The notes under the pieces: generated by a model
Told to the model about the DNA's origin: nothing
What the model saw: the letters and a program-made list of their open reading frames with translations, nothing else
Databases searched by the model: none
Shown here: positions 51,930-60,851 of the stretch, in pieces
Numbering within the stretch: the stretch's first letter is position 1
Layout of the letters: each line of letters starts with the position of its first letter
Translations under genes and position numbers: made by a program
From: Stenotrophomonas cyclobalanopsidis
Lineage (GTDB): Bacteria; Pseudomonadota; Gammaproteobacteria; Xanthomonadales; Xanthomonadaceae
DNA length: 64,000 nucleotides
Assembly: GCF_008710035.1 (NCBI RefSeq)
Contig: NZ_VYKI01000010.1
Coordinates: 23,304 to 87,303 of the forward strand
Reading direction: 5' to 3'

Positions 51930-54900
51930 TCAGTGATGGAGGGTGGGATCGCCGTGCTGCACCAGCTGGCCACCGCCGTTGCGGGTGACGAACTTGCGCA
52001 GGGCCACGTAGAACACCGGGGTCAGGAACAGGCCGAACAGGGTCACGCCCAGCATGCCGGCAAACACCGTGATGCCGGTGACAGAGCGCACTTCGGCGCC
52101 TGCACCGTGGGACAGCACCAGCGGCACGGTGCCGGCGATGAACGCGATGGAGGTCATCACGATCGGACGCAGGCGCAGGCGGCAGGCTTCCAGCGCCGCT
52201 TCAACGATGCCCTTGCCGCTCATTTCCAGTTCGCGGGCGAACTCGACGATCAGGATCGCGTTCTTGCACGCCAGGCCCATCAGCACCACCAGGCCGACCT
52301 GCACGAACACGTTGTTGTCACCACCGGTCATCCACACGCCGAACAGGGCCGACAGCAGGGTCATCGGCACGATCAGGATCACCGCCAACGGCAGCGACCA
52401 GCTTTCGTACAGTGCCGCCAGCACCAGGAAGGCCAGCATGATCGCCACCGGGAACACGATGAAGGCGGCCTTGCCCTGGGTGGCCTGCTGGTAGCTCAGG
52501 TCGGTCCATTCGGTGGTCATGCCCACCGGCAGCACCTTGCCGGCGATCTCGGTCAGCTTGTTCATCGCTTCAGCCGAGGACAGCAGGCGCGGATCGGCTT
52601 CACCAGCCAGGTCGGCAGCTGGGTAGCCGTTGAAACGCAGCACCGGGTCCGGACCGAAGGTCTGCTTGATGGTGACCATCGAACCGATCGGCACCATCTC
52701 GCCACGGGCATTGCGGGTTCGCAGCTTGCCGATGTCTTCGACGCTCTCACGGAATGGGCCGTCAGCCTGGGCGATCACCTGCCAGGTACGACCGAACTGG
52801 TTGAAGTCGTTGACGTAGGCCGAACCCAGGTAGGTCTGCAGGGTGTCGAACAGCTCGGTGAGCTGCACGCCCTGAGCCTTGGCCTTGACGCGGTCCACTT
52901 CCGCATCCAGCTGCGGCACGTTGGCCTGGTAGCTGGTGATCGGGAAGGCCATGCCCGGAGTCTGCGCGACAGTGCCCTGCATCGCCTGCACCGCATTCTG
53001 CAGCGCGCCGTAGCCCAGGTTGCCACGGTCCTGGATGAACATCTGGTAGCCGTTGCCGTTGCCCAGGCCGAGGATCGGCGGCGGCATCATCGCGAAGGCA
53101 AAGCCTTCCTGCAGGCCGGCGATCTTCTGGTTGATCTCGGCATTGATCTGCGCAGCGGTACGGCCATGACGCTCGGCGAACGGCTTGAGCGGAATGAACG
53201 CCACGCCGGTGTTGGGCGTGTTGGTGAACTGCAGCGCGTTCAGGCCCGGGAACGAGATGGTATGGGCAACGCCATCGGTTTCCTGGGCGATCCTGGCGAC
53301 CTTGCGCAGCATTTCATCGGTACGCGCGATCGACGAGCCTTCCGGCAGCTTCACGCCGGCGATCAGGTACAGCTTGTCCTGGGTCGGGATGAAGCCCGGC
53401 GGCACCAGCTTGAAGATCATGCCGGTACCGACCAGCAGGATCGCGTAGACCACGAACACCGCACCACGACGGCCGAGGATCTTCGAGACACCCCGCTCGT
53501 ACTTCTCCGAGCTGGACTTGAAGAAGCGGTTGAACGGACGGAACACCCAGCCGAACAGGCGGTCGATGATGCGCGTCGGCGCATCCTTGGCAGCGTCATG
53601 CGGCTTCAGCAGGCGCGCGGCAAGGGCCGGCGACAGGGTCAGCGAGTTGATCGCCGAGATCACCGTGGAGATGGCGATGGTGACGGCGAACTGCTTGTAG
53701 AACTGGCCGGTGACGCCGGACAGGAAGGCCATCGGCACGAACACGGCGCACAGCACCAGCGCGATCGCGATGATCGGGCCGGACACTTCGCGCATGGCCT
53801 GGTGGGCCGCCGCGAGCGGGGTGAGGCCTTCCTCGATGTTGCGTTCAACGTTTTCCACGACCACGATCGCATCGTCGACCACGATGCCGATCGCCAGCAC
53901 CAGGCCGAACAGGCTCAGCGTGTTGATCGAGAAGCCCAGCAGGTACAGTGCAGCGAAGGTACCCACCACCGACACCGGCACGGCGATCAGTGGAATGATC
54001 GAGGCACGCCAGGTCTGCAGGAACAGGATCACCACCAGCACCACCAGGGCGATGGCTTCGAGCAGGGTGGACACCACGGCCTTGATCGAGTCACGCACGA
54101 AGATGGTGGTGTCATACACCGCCTCGTACTTCACGTCGGCCGGCATGGTCTTCTGCATCTCGTCCATGGTGCCGATGACCGCATCACGGATTTCCAGCGC
54201 GTTGGCGCCCGGCGCCTGGAAGATGCCGATACCCACCGCGTTCTTGCCATCCAGCTGCGAGCGCAGGGTGTAATCGCCGGCACCCAGTTCCACGCGGGCG
54301 ACATCGGCCAGGCGCACGATCTCGCCATCGGTGCCGCTCTTGAGCACGATGTCGCCGAATTCCTTCTCGGACTTCAGGCGGCCCTGGGCATTGATCAGGG
54401 TCAGGAACTGGCTGTTGGGCAGCGGTTCCGCACCGAGCTGGCCGGCCGAAACCTGCACGTTCTGCTCGCGCATGGCGGCAACCACGTCGCTGGCAGTCAG
54501 GCCACGCGAGGCCACCTTGTCCGGGTCCAGCCAGGCGCGCATGGCGTAGTCACCGCCACCGAAGATCTGCGCATCACCCACACCCGGAATACGCGCCAGC
54601 GCGTCCTTGACGTGCAGGCGGGCGTAGTTGCGCAGGTACAGGGTGTCGTACTTGCCATTGGGCGAGGTCAGGTGCACCACCATCAGGAACGTCGGCGACT
54701 GCTTCTGGGTGGTCACACCCTGCCGGCGCACGTCCTCGGGCAGACGCGCCTGCGCCTGCGCCACGCGGTTCTGAACCTTCACCGCCGCCGCGTCCGGGTC
54801 GGTGCCCGGGCGGAAGGTGACGGTCATCTGCAGCACACCATCGGAGCCGGCCACCGACTTGAGGTACATCATGCCCTCGACGCCGTTGATCGCCTCTTCC

Positions 54901-55100
54901 AGCGGGGTGGCCACGGTTTCAGCGATGACCTTGGGGTTGGCGCCCGGGTAGACCGTGCGCACGACCACCGACGGCGGCACCACTTCGGGGTACTCGCCGA
55001 TCGGCAGCAACGGGATCGAGATCAGGCCGGCGGCGAAGATCACGATCGACAGCACCGCCGCGAAGATCGGCCTGTCGATGAAGAAACGGGAAAAGTCCAT
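51930..55100 (-). CDS. smeW: RND multidrug efflux permease SmeW
   Basis: A 1056-residue inner-membrane proton-driven pump of the HAE-1 class. It starts DFSRFFIDRPIFAAVLSIVI with the usual first helix. The proton-relay helix has GLVLAIGIVVDDAIVVVENV with the paired Asp. Large periplasmic loops follow helices 1 and 7, and the C-terminal half repeats the fold (FLVLAALYESWSLPLAVILI). The SmeVWX system in S. maltophilia exports chloramphenicol, quinolones and tetracyclines when overexpressed. AGGA precedes the ATG. A hairpin lies between it and smeV. Confidence 0.94.
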   Translation of the reverse strand: MDFSRFFIDRPIFAAVLSIVIFAAGLISIPLLPIGEYPEVVPPSVVVRTVYPGANPKVIAETVATPLEEAINGVEGMMYLKSVAGSDGVLQMTVTFRPGTDPDAAAVKVQNRVAQAQARLPEDVRRQGVTTQKQSPTFLMVVHLTSPNGKYDTLYLRNYARLHVKDALARIPGVGDAQIFGGGDYAMRAWLDPDKVASRGLTASDVVAAMREQNVQVSAGQLGAEPLPNSQFLTLINAQGRLKSEKEFGDIVLKSGTDGEIVRLADVARVELGAGDYTLRSQLDGKNAVGIGIFQAPGANALEIRDAVIGTMDEMQKTMPADVKYEAVYDTTIFVRDSIKAVVSTLLEAIALVVLVVILFLQTWRASIIPLIAVPVSVVGTFAALYLLGFSINTLSLFGLVLAIGIVVDDAIVVVENVERNIEEGLTPLAAAHQAMREVSGPIIAIALVLCAVFVPMAFLSGVTGQFYKQFAVTIAISTVISAINSLTLSPALAARLLKPHDAAKDAPTRIIDRLFGWVFRPFNRFFKSSSEKYERGVSKILGRRGAVFVVYAILLVGTGMIFKLVPPGFIPTQDKLYLIAGVKLPEGSSIARTDEMLRKVARIAQETDGVAHTISFPGLNALQFTNTPNTGVAFIPLKPFAERHGRTAAQINAEINQKIAGLQEGFAFAMMPPPILGLGNGNGYQMFIQDRGNLGYGALQNAVQAMQGTVAQTPGMAFPITSYQANVPQLDAEVDRVKAKAQGVQLTELFDTLQTYLGSAYVNDFNQFGRTWQVIAQADGPFRESVEDIGKLRTRNARGEMVPIGSMVTIKQTFGPDPVLRFNGYPAADLAGEADPRLLSSAEAMNKLTEIAGKVLPVGMTTEWTDLSYQQATQGKAAFIVFPVAIMLAFLVLAALYESWSLPLAVILIVPMTLLSALFGVWMTGGDNNVFVQVGLVVLMGLACKNAILIVEFARELEMSGKGIVEAALEACRLRLRPIVMTSIAFIAGTVPLVLSHGAGAEVRSVTGITVFAGMLGVTLFGLFLTPVFYVALRKFVTRNGGGQLVQHGDPTLHH

Positions 55101-55140
55101 GGAAAAATTCCTGGGAAATGCCGCCGACGGGCAACAGCCG

Positions 55141-55172
55141 CCCTGCCCCTCGTCAGTCTGACGAAGGCAGGG
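55141..55172 (-). promoter_or_regulatory. Hairpin between smeV and smeW
   Basis: CCCTGCC and CGTCA pair with TGACG and GGCAGGG across a small internal loop and a GTC tip. There is no T run on the minus strand, so it is more likely to shape transcript stability or relative expression of pump parts than to terminate. Confidence 0.5.
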
Positions 55173-55227
55173 AAGGCTGCTGCTGGCGCCGGCAGCTAAG
55201 CGGAAACCTGGATCAGAGGACGGCGGA

Positions 55228-56457
55228 TCAGTGGTTCAGAGCGGCGGTGGCATCGCGGCCCGGTGCGGCGGCCGGCGGCTGCATCGCCACCGCCTTGGCC
55301 TGCACCGGCATGCCCGGCATGAAGACCTTCTGCACGCCGTCGATGATGACCTTGTCACCGGCGGCCAGGCCGCTCTCGACGATGCGCAGGCCTTCGGCGG
55401 TGCGGCCGAGCTGAATGTCGCGGCGCTGGGCCTTGCCATCCTTGTCGACCACGTATACGTACTTGCGGTCCTGGTCGGTCAGCACGGCCTTGTCATCGAT
55501 CAGCATGGCCTGGAACTGGCCGCTGCCGAGCAGCTGCACACGGGCAAACAGGCCCGGGGTGAACTGGCGGTCGGCGTTGTCCAGCAGCGCGCGGACGCGG
55601 ATGGTGCCGGTGCTGCGGGCCACCTGGTTGTCGAGGAAGTCGACCTTGCCGGTATGCGGGTAACCCTCTTCACCGGACAGGCCGACCTTCACCGGCAGTT
55701 CGCTGTCACGCTCGCTGGGGCGTTCACCCTTGCGCGCCATCTGGGCGTAGCGCAGGAAGGTGCTTTCGTCGGCATCGAAGTACACGAACACCGTGTCCAG
55801 CGAGACCAGCGTGGTCAGCACGCTGGCGCTGTCGCCGGCGGTGACCAGGTTGCCGGCGGTGACCATCGCGCGACCGGCACGGCCATCGATGGGCGCGCGC
55901 ACCTTGGTGAATTCCAGGTTGAGGCGGGCGGCATCCAGTGCGGCCTGCGCGGCCTGCACCGCGGCACCGGACTGGTCGGCCGCGGCGCGACGCTGTTCGG
56001 CGGTCTCGGTGGAGATGGCCTGCTGCTCGGACAGGCGCTTGGCACGCTCGGACTCGCTGCGGGCCAGGCTGGCCTGGGTACGGGCGCGGGCCACTTCAGC
56101 AGCGGCGCGGTCGTACTCGGCCTGGTAGCTGCGGGCGTCGATGGTGAACAGGACGGCGCCCTTCTTCACTTCTTCGCCTTCCACGTAGTTGACCTTGTCG
56201 ATGTAGCCGGAGACGCGCGGGCGCAGTTCGACGCTCTGCACGGCCTCGACGCGGCCGCTGAACTCGTCCCACTGGCTGATCGGCTTGACCAGCACCGGGG
56301 CGGCACTGACCTGCGGCGGCGGCGGTGCGCCGGCCTCTTCGGCATGGCCGCCATTGCAGGCAGCCAGCACCGCGGCGGCCAGGATCGACACGCCGGCCAT
56401 TGCCAGGCGATGGCTGAAACGGTTTGGGGTGGTGTTGGGAGAAGTCATGGCATGCAT
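55228..56457 (-). CDS. smeV: RND efflux membrane fusion protein SmeV
   Basis: A 409-residue periplasmic adaptor lipoprotein; the lipobox LAAC puts the lipid-modified Cys near residue 34. Domains in order: beta-barrel/lipoyl half (VELRPRVSGYIDKVNYVEGE), alpha hairpin (about 115-170, ARARTQASLARSESERAKRL), second lipoyl half (APIDGRAGRAMVTAGNLVTA) and the membrane-proximal domain ending with a proline/alanine tail. An ATG three codons in (56448) is an equally likely start. It links SmeW to SmeX. Confidence 0.92.
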   Translation of the reverse strand: MHAMTSPNTTPNRFSHRLAMAGVSILAAAVLAACNGGHAEEAGAPPPPQVSAAPVLVKPISQWDEFSGRVEAVQSVELRPRVSGYIDKVNYVEGEEVKKGAVLFTIDARSYQAEYDRAAAEVARARTQASLARSESERAKRLSEQQAISTETAEQRRAAADQSGAAVQAAQAALDAARLNLEFTKVRAPIDGRAGRAMVTAGNLVTAGDSASVLTTLVSLDTVFVYFDADESTFLRYAQMARKGERPSERDSELPVKVGLSGEEGYPHTGKVDFLDNQVARSTGTIRVRALLDNADRQFTPGLFARVQLLGSGQFQAMLIDDKAVLTDQDRKYVYVVDKDGKAQRRDIQLGRTAEGLRIVESGLAAGDKVIIDGVQKVFMPGMPVQAKAVAMQPPAAAPGRDATAALNH

Positions 56458-56539
56458 CCGTACGGAAGGGGTGGTAGTGCGTGTAAATCTAAGATCGGTG
56501 AATCGGCGGCGTAGCCTGCGACCTCAACGATGGTTGAGG

Positions 56540-57310
56540 TCAAGCAATGCCTGCGGTGTCGCGCCACAGCGGTGGCAGGTCGAGGTTCAACAGGCCGCGC
56601 GGCAGTTCCGCATCGCTGCTGTCGCAGCGGACGATGGCGCGGTTGTCGCGGCATCCATCGAGCAGGGACACCACGCGGCGGCCGACCAGCAGCGAGCTGG
56701 GCCACTCGATGCACGCGTTGGCCGCATTGGCCGGGGTACACACGGGGCTGCACACTTCCAGCATCTGCGCACGCACGCCCACTGCCTGCGCTTCCTGGTG
56801 CACGACCTGCGCGTACATGCGCAGTGCGGCGGTGGTGATCGAGGTTTCACCGTAGCCAGCCCAGGGCTTGGCACCGGCGGGGCTGCCGATCATCACGTAG
56901 CGGCGGGCATGAGGGTTGTCCTGCAGCAGCGGCAGCAGGTGGCGAACCGCGTGGGCATGCGGCATCAGGTCAGCCCGCATTGCATCCAGCAGGGCATCGC
57001 CACTGCGGTCGATGACACGGCCGCGGTTGTATGGGCCGCCCATCGCCGCGACCACCGCGGCCAGCGGGCGCGGACGCTGCGCCACGCGTTCGGCCAGCAC
57101 CCGTGCCGAGCCGTCGTCGCTGAGCGAACCCAGCATCGTCTGCAGGCCCGGCTCGTCGGCGAACAGCTCATGCAGTGCCGCCAGTCGGCCCGGGTCGCGC
57201 CCCACCACCAGGACCGGACTGCCGGCCTCCAGCAGGGCGCCGACCACGCCCTGGCCGACGGCACCGGTGCCGCCGAGGACCAGGACTTCGGGCGTCAGAA
57301 TCCCATTCAC
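56540..57310 (-). CDS. smeU1: NAD(P)-binding dehydrogenase-like protein SmeU1
   Basis: A 256-residue Rossmann-fold protein, first gene of the pump operon. The cofactor motif GGTGAVGQG is near residue 13. A later YGETSITTAALRMYAQ segment carries a Tyr but has no clear YxxxK, so it is not a classical SDR and its enzymatic activity is uncertain. The start is GTG at 57310, nine bases after GGAGG. The GTG overlaps the stop of a possible 75-codon leader frame (GTGA). Its place and order match smeU1 in S. maltophilia. Confidence 0.85.
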   Translation of the reverse strand: MNGILTPEVLVLGGTGAVGQGVVGALLEAGSPVLVVGRDPGRLAALHELFADEPGLQTMLGSLSDDGSARVLAERVAQRPRPLAAVVAAMGGPYNRGRVIDRSGDALLDAMRADLMPHAHAVRHLLPLLQDNPHARRYVMIGSPAGAKPWAGYGETSITTAALRMYAQVVHQEAQAVGVRAQMLEVCSPVCTPANAANACIEWPSSLLVGRRVVSLLDGCRDNRAIVRCDSSDAELPRGLLNLDLPPLWRDTAGIA

Positions 57311-57534
57311 GGGACATTTCCTCCCAAATCCGGGATAGTCCCAATTCGACGCAGCCGATCGCCCTGACGGGAGACCAGACGGATCGAACTGCCGCGCTGG
57401 CTACGGACGGGCGCGGTAAACTCCCGGAAATCCTTATGTACCAAGGAACTTGGACGGGCTTCCACGGTCATGGCCTGGTCCAGAGCGTTCTGGCCGGCAC
57501 GCCGAAAGTGGTCAAGAATGTTGCGCAGGCTCAT
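57307..57534 (-). CDS. Possible 75-codon leader ORF before smeU1
   Basis: An open frame from ATG 57534, with GGAG about ten bases upstream, ends in TGA overlapping the smeU1 GTG start by four bases, the geometry of coupled translation. The first third is basic and helical (MSLRNILDHFRRAGQNAL) with coding-like third positions. The last third is less coding-like and overlaps the smeU1 ribosome binding site. No homologue is recalled. It may be a chance frame, or a small regulatory protein. Confidence 0.35.
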   Translation of the reverse strand: MSLRNILDHFRRAGQNALDQAMTVEARPSSLVHKDFREFTAPVRSQRGSSIRLVSRQGDRLRRIGTIPDLGGNVP

Positions 57535-57591
57535 GGGGGACGAGCTCCATTTCAGGAATGGCGCCACGATAGACCTCAAACCTTTACTTGA

Positions 57592-57605
57592 TTAGTCCGG
57601 ATTAA
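57592..57605. promoter_or_regulatory. Candidate SmeRv operator
   Basis: TTAGTCCGGATTAA is a 14-base palindrome with a single mismatched pair, AT-rich at both ends, and lies between smeU1 and smeRv. LysR-type regulators bind such dyads (the T-N11-A type). The similar ATTAAGGGGAATAAT follows directly, so it may be a pair of half-sites. Confidence 0.5.
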
Positions 57606-57680
57606 GGGGAATAATCATCCCGTCCCCGGTCCAATCGTTCTGTCACGATTGTCCCATCCCCGCCGTCCAGGATCCCGACC

Positions 57681-58709
57681 ATGTCCCACGATCTCAACGA
57701 GACGCTGATCTTCGTCAAGGTGGTCGAGCAAGGCAGCTTCATTGCCGCTGCCAAATCGCTCGGCCTGCCCAAGACCACGGTCAGCCGCAAAGTGCAGGAG
57801 CTGGAAACGCGCCTGGGTGCGCGCCTGCTGCATCGGACCACGCGCCGCCTCGGCCTGACCGAAGCCGGTTCGATCTATCACGAGCATTGCCAGCGCATCG
57901 CGCGCGAACTTGAAGAAGCCGAAAGCGCGGTGAGCCAGCTGCAGTCCGGCCCGCGTGGCTGGCTGCGCTTCACCGTGCCCTACGCCATCGGCATCACCTG
58001 GATCGCGCCGCTGCTGGGCCAGTTCCATGCGCAGTACCCGGAAATCCGCCTGGACATGCACCTGGGCAACGAGAAGCTGGACCTGATTGCAGGCGAAGCC
58101 GATCTTGCGCTGCGCGTCGGCGCCCTGCCCGATTCCAACCTGGTCGCGCGCAAGCTCGGCAGCCTGCGCACGCAGGTGTTTGCCAGCCCGGCCTACATCG
58201 AACGCTACGGCGAGCCGCTGCACCCCGAAGAACTGCAGTTCCACCGCATCCTGGCCATGCGCAAGCCATACCACACCGGCAATTCGCCGCGATTCACCTG
58301 GCAGCTGGGCGAGAACGGTGGCGAGCTGCGCGATTTCCCGGTGACGCCGCTGATGACCGCCAACGACATGTCGGCGTTGAACGGCGCGCTGGTGTGTGGC
58401 GAAGGCCTGCTGCTGACCGGCGACGTGATGGCCAAGCCGTTCGTCGAATCGGGCATGGTGCGCCGCGTGCTGGCCGGCTGGACCGGGCCGGAAGTGGACT
58501 TCAACGCGGTGTTTGCCGGCGGCCGCCTGGTCTCGCCGAAGGTGCGTGCCTTCGTCGATTTCCTGGTGGAGAAGCTCAACTTCGACGCCAACTACATGCT
58601 GGCGCAGTGCCCGGCGGCGAAGCTGGCGCGGCAGCAGCAGGAAAAGGAAGACGCGGCGCTGGAAAGCAGTGGCAAGCGCATCCTGGAAAAGGTCACTGCT
58701 ACGGCATGA
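57681..58709 (+). CDS. smeRv: LysR-family regulator SmeRv
   Basis: A 342-residue LysR regulator, longer than average by about 40 residues at the C terminus, which is helical (KLARQQQEKEDAALESSGKR). The helix-turn-helix includes VEQGSFIAAAKSLGLPKTTV and SRKVQELETRLGARLLHRTT. It is divergent from smeU1 with a palindrome between. In S. maltophilia, SmeRv controls smeU1VWU2X and its mutations cause pump overexpression. Naming here rests on this gene order. I see no truncation or frameshift. Confidence 0.85.
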   Translation: MSHDLNETLIFVKVVEQGSFIAAAKSLGLPKTTVSRKVQELETRLGARLLHRTTRRLGLTEAGSIYHEHCQRIARELEEAESAVSQLQSGPRGWLRFTVPYAIGITWIAPLLGQFHAQYPEIRLDMHLGNEKLDLIAGEADLALRVGALPDSNLVARKLGSLRTQVFASPAYIERYGEPLHPEELQFHRILAMRKPYHTGNSPRFTWQLGENGGELRDFPVTPLMTANDMSALNGALVCGEGLLLTGDVMAKPFVESGMVRRVLAGWTGPEVDFNAVFAGGRLVSPKVRAFVDFLVEKLNFDANYMLAQCPAAKLARQQQEKEDAALESSGKRILEKVTATA

Positions 58710-58715
58710 TCGACG

Positions 58716-58870
58716 CATCCACGCATGGCGTGGATCTACTGCTCGACTGGCCTTTGTAGAGTCGAGCCATGCTCGACTGGCCTTTGTAGAGTCGAGCCAT
58801 GCTCGACTGGCCTTTGTAGAGTCGAGCCATGCTCGACTGCTTTTGTAGAGTCGAGCATGGCTCGACTCTA
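58716..58870. repeat. SMAG/REP array with a perfect 30-base tandem repeat
   Basis: A CCACGCATGGCGTGG palindrome (58718-58740) is followed by three exact copies of a 30-base unit (58741-58830), each containing one SMAG palindrome starting GTAGAGTCGAGCC. A further palindrome lies in inverted orientation at 58845-58870. The last one contains the TAG stop codon of the next LysR gene. Confidence 0.9.
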
Positions 58871-59758
58871 TAGGTCGGAGAGCACGTGCTCGACCAGCGC
58901 GCGCAGCTTCGGCTCGGCCTGGCGACGGCTCGGGTAATACAGGAAAAAGCCCGCGAAACGCGGGCAGTACGGCTCCAGCAGTGACACCAGGTCACCGCGC
59001 TGCAACCACGGTCGCCACGTCTCTTCCATGCCGATGGCGATGCCCGCGCCGGCCAGCGCCAGGCGCACCATCACACCCATGTCGTTGCTGGGGATTTCCG
59101 GCTGCACATCGACACTGAACTCGCGGCCGCGCTCCTCGAATTCCCAGCGATACGGCGCCTTGCCCGGCGCACTGCGCCAGCCGATGCAGCGATGCTCGGC
59201 CAGCTCGCGCGGATGCGCGGGGAGCGTGTGCTGATCGCGGTACGACGGTGCGCACACCACCAGCTGCCGCTGCCGCGCCGATACGGGCACGGCAACCATG
59301 TCCTGGGCGATGACTTCGCCCAGGCGCACGCCCGCATCGAAGCCAGCGCCGACGATGTCGAACTCTTCATCGCTCACCGTTATGTCCAGCTGCAGCGCGG
59401 GGTGCTTTGCCGCGAAGCTGGCCAGCATCGGTCCGGCAAGGAAGGCTTCGGCGATGGAAGAGACGGCGAGCCGCAGCTGCCCGGACACCGCGGCCTGGCG
59501 TCGTTGGGTGGCCTCCAGTGCGGTATCCAGCTCGGCCAGCGCCGGACGCACCGACGCCAGCAGTGCCTGCCCCGCATCGGTCAGATTGACGCTGCGCGTG
59601 GTGCGCAGGACCAGAGCGATGCCCAGCGCCTGTTCCAGCTTGCTGATCGTCTGGCTTACCGCGGACCGGGTCACGCCCAGCTGGTCGGCCGCGCCGGTGA
59701 AGCTGCGGCACTCGGCCACCCGCTGGAACACGGCAAGGGCATTGAGATCGACAGACAT
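58868..59758 (-). CDS. LysR-family transcriptional regulator
   Basis: A 296-residue LysR regulator. The helix-turn-helix covers ECRSFTGAADQLGVTRSAVS and SKLEQALGIALVLRTTRSV. The effector domain begins near residue 88. It is divergent from an SDR gene 119 bases away, the probable target. Its TAG stop lies in a REP palindrome. An inverted repeat sits two bases upstream of its start codon. Confidence 0.92.
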   Translation of the reverse strand: MSVDLNALAVFQRVAECRSFTGAADQLGVTRSAVSQTISKLEQALGIALVLRTTRSVNLTDAGQALLASVRPALAELDTALEATQRRQAAVSGQLRLAVSSIAEAFLAGPMLASFAAKHPALQLDITVSDEEFDIVGAGFDAGVRLGEVIAQDMVAVPVSARQRQLVVCAPSYRDQHTLPAHPRELAEHRCIGWRSAPGKAPYRWEFEERGREFSVDVQPEIPSNDMGVMVRLALAGAGIAIGMEETWRPWLQRGDLVSLLEPYCPRFAGFFLYYPSRRQAEPKLRALVEHVLSDL

Positions 59759-59760
59759 TG

Positions 59761-59776
59761 GTTAGCAATCCTTAAC
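59761..59776. promoter_or_regulatory. Candidate LysR operator
   Basis: GTTAGCAATCCTTAAC is an interrupted dyad (GTTA...TAAC) fitting a T-N11-A LysR site. It lies immediately upstream of the LysR start and about 100 bases before the divergent SDR gene. Confidence 0.45.
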
Positions 59777-59877
59777 ACGCTGATCGGCAATCGCCATCTT
59801 ATCGCGACAACGCGATCGATTTACCGTGGCGACACCGGGTCCAGACCGACCCTTTCCATCCGATCAGGAGTCCTGCC

Positions 59878-60603
59878 ATGAGCCTTTCCCGAACCATCCT
59901 CATCACCGGCGCGTCCAGTGGCATCGGCGCCGGCATTGCCCGCGCACTGGCGCAGCCCGGCGCGCGCCTCGTGCTCGGCGCCCGTCGCGTGGACCGCCTG
60001 CAGGCACTGGCCGACGAACTGCGCGGGCGAGGCGCGCAGGTGCTGGTGCAGGCGTTGGACGTGACCCAGCGTGCGCAGGTCGAGGCCTTCGCCGCCGCCG
60101 CGCTTGCGGAACTCGGCAGCATTGATGTGATCGTCAACAACGCCGGCGTCATGCCGCTCTCGCCGATGGCCTCGTTGAAGGTGGAGGAGTGGGACCGGAT
60201 GATCGACGTCAACATTCGCGGGGTACTGCACGGCATCGCCGCTGTGCTGCCGCACATGCAGGCGCGTGGCCAAGGGCAGATCATCAACATCGCCTCGATC
60301 GGTGCGCTGTCGGTGGTGCCGACGGCAGCGGTGTACTGCGCGACCAAGTACGCCGTGCGCGCGATCTCCGAGGGCCTGCGCCAGGAGCATCGCGACCTGC
60401 GGGTGACCTGCATCCACCCGGGTGTGGTGGAAAGCGAGCTGGCCGACACCATCACCGACCCGGTCGCCGCGGAGGCGATGGTGCAGTACCGCGCCATCGC
60501 GCTGCAGCCTGATGCGATCGGCCGCGCGGTGCGGTTTGCGATCGAGCAGCCGGGCGATGTGGACGTGAACGAAATCGTGGTGCGGCCGACCGCAGCGGGG
60601 TGA
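59878..60603 (+). CDS. Short-chain dehydrogenase/reductase
   Basis: A 241-residue classical SDR. The cofactor site TGASSGIGAGIA is at residues 10-21. NNAGVM is near 84, and catalytic Ser (NIASIGALS) and Tyr-x3-Lys (YCATK) are present. CIHPGVVESEL follows. Substrate unknown. CAGGAGTCCTGCC precedes the ATG. The divergent LysR gene probably regulates it. A SMAG palindrome follows the stop codon by two bases. Confidence 0.92.
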   Translation: MSLSRTILITGASSGIGAGIARALAQPGARLVLGARRVDRLQALADELRGRGAQVLVQALDVTQRAQVEAFAAAALAELGSIDVIVNNAGVMPLSPMASLKVEEWDRMIDVNIRGVLHGIAAVLPHMQARGQGQIINIASIGALSVVPTAAVYCATKYAVRAISEGLRQEHRDLRVTCIHPGVVESELADTITDPVAAEAMVQYRAIALQPDAIGRAVRFAIEQPGDVDVNEIVVRPTAAG

Positions 60604-60605
60604 TG

Positions 60606-60776
60606 TGTAGAGTCGAGCTTGCTCGACTGCTTTTTGTAGAGTCGAGCCATGCTCGACTGCTTTTACGGAGTCGAGCATGGCTCGACTCTACAAGGCCAGA
60701 GCGTGCCGACCAAGGTCGGCACCTACCAGAGCCCGAGCCGGAGCCGTCGAGCGTGCCGAGCAACGCTCGGCACCCA
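60606..60776. repeat. Five SMAG/REP palindromes
   Basis: Palindromes at about 60606-60628, 60636-60659, 60667-60692 (inverted), 60702-60727 (GCCGACCAAGGTCGGC, ending CTACC) and 60747-60775 (GTGCCGAGCAACGCTCGGCAC). They fill the gap between convergent SDR and OmpA-type genes. Two different sequence subfamilies occur side by side. Confidence 0.85.
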
Positions 60777-60780
60777 CAAA

Positions 60781-60804
60781 AATGCCGCCTGCAAGGGCGG
60801 CATT
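60781..60804 (-). terminator. Terminator of the OmpA-type lipoprotein gene
   Basis: A 9-bp stem AATGCCGCC/GGCGGCATT with a 6-base loop. On the minus strand it is followed by TTTT. It ends about 48 bases after the stop codon. Confidence 0.85.
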
Positions 60805-60851
60805 TTCGTTCCGGCCCAAGGCCGGACCGGCTCAAGCAGTAACGCTGCGCG

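Noticed and set aside
51276..55199. A 1307-codon plus-strand open frame
   Set aside because: It is antisense to smeU2 and smeW, rich in His, Gln, Arg and Asp as expected for the complement of high-GC coding DNA, and shows no domain.
58716..58870. CRISPR array
   Set aside because: The 30-base repeats are directly abutting with no unique spacers, and each unit is a SMAG palindrome.
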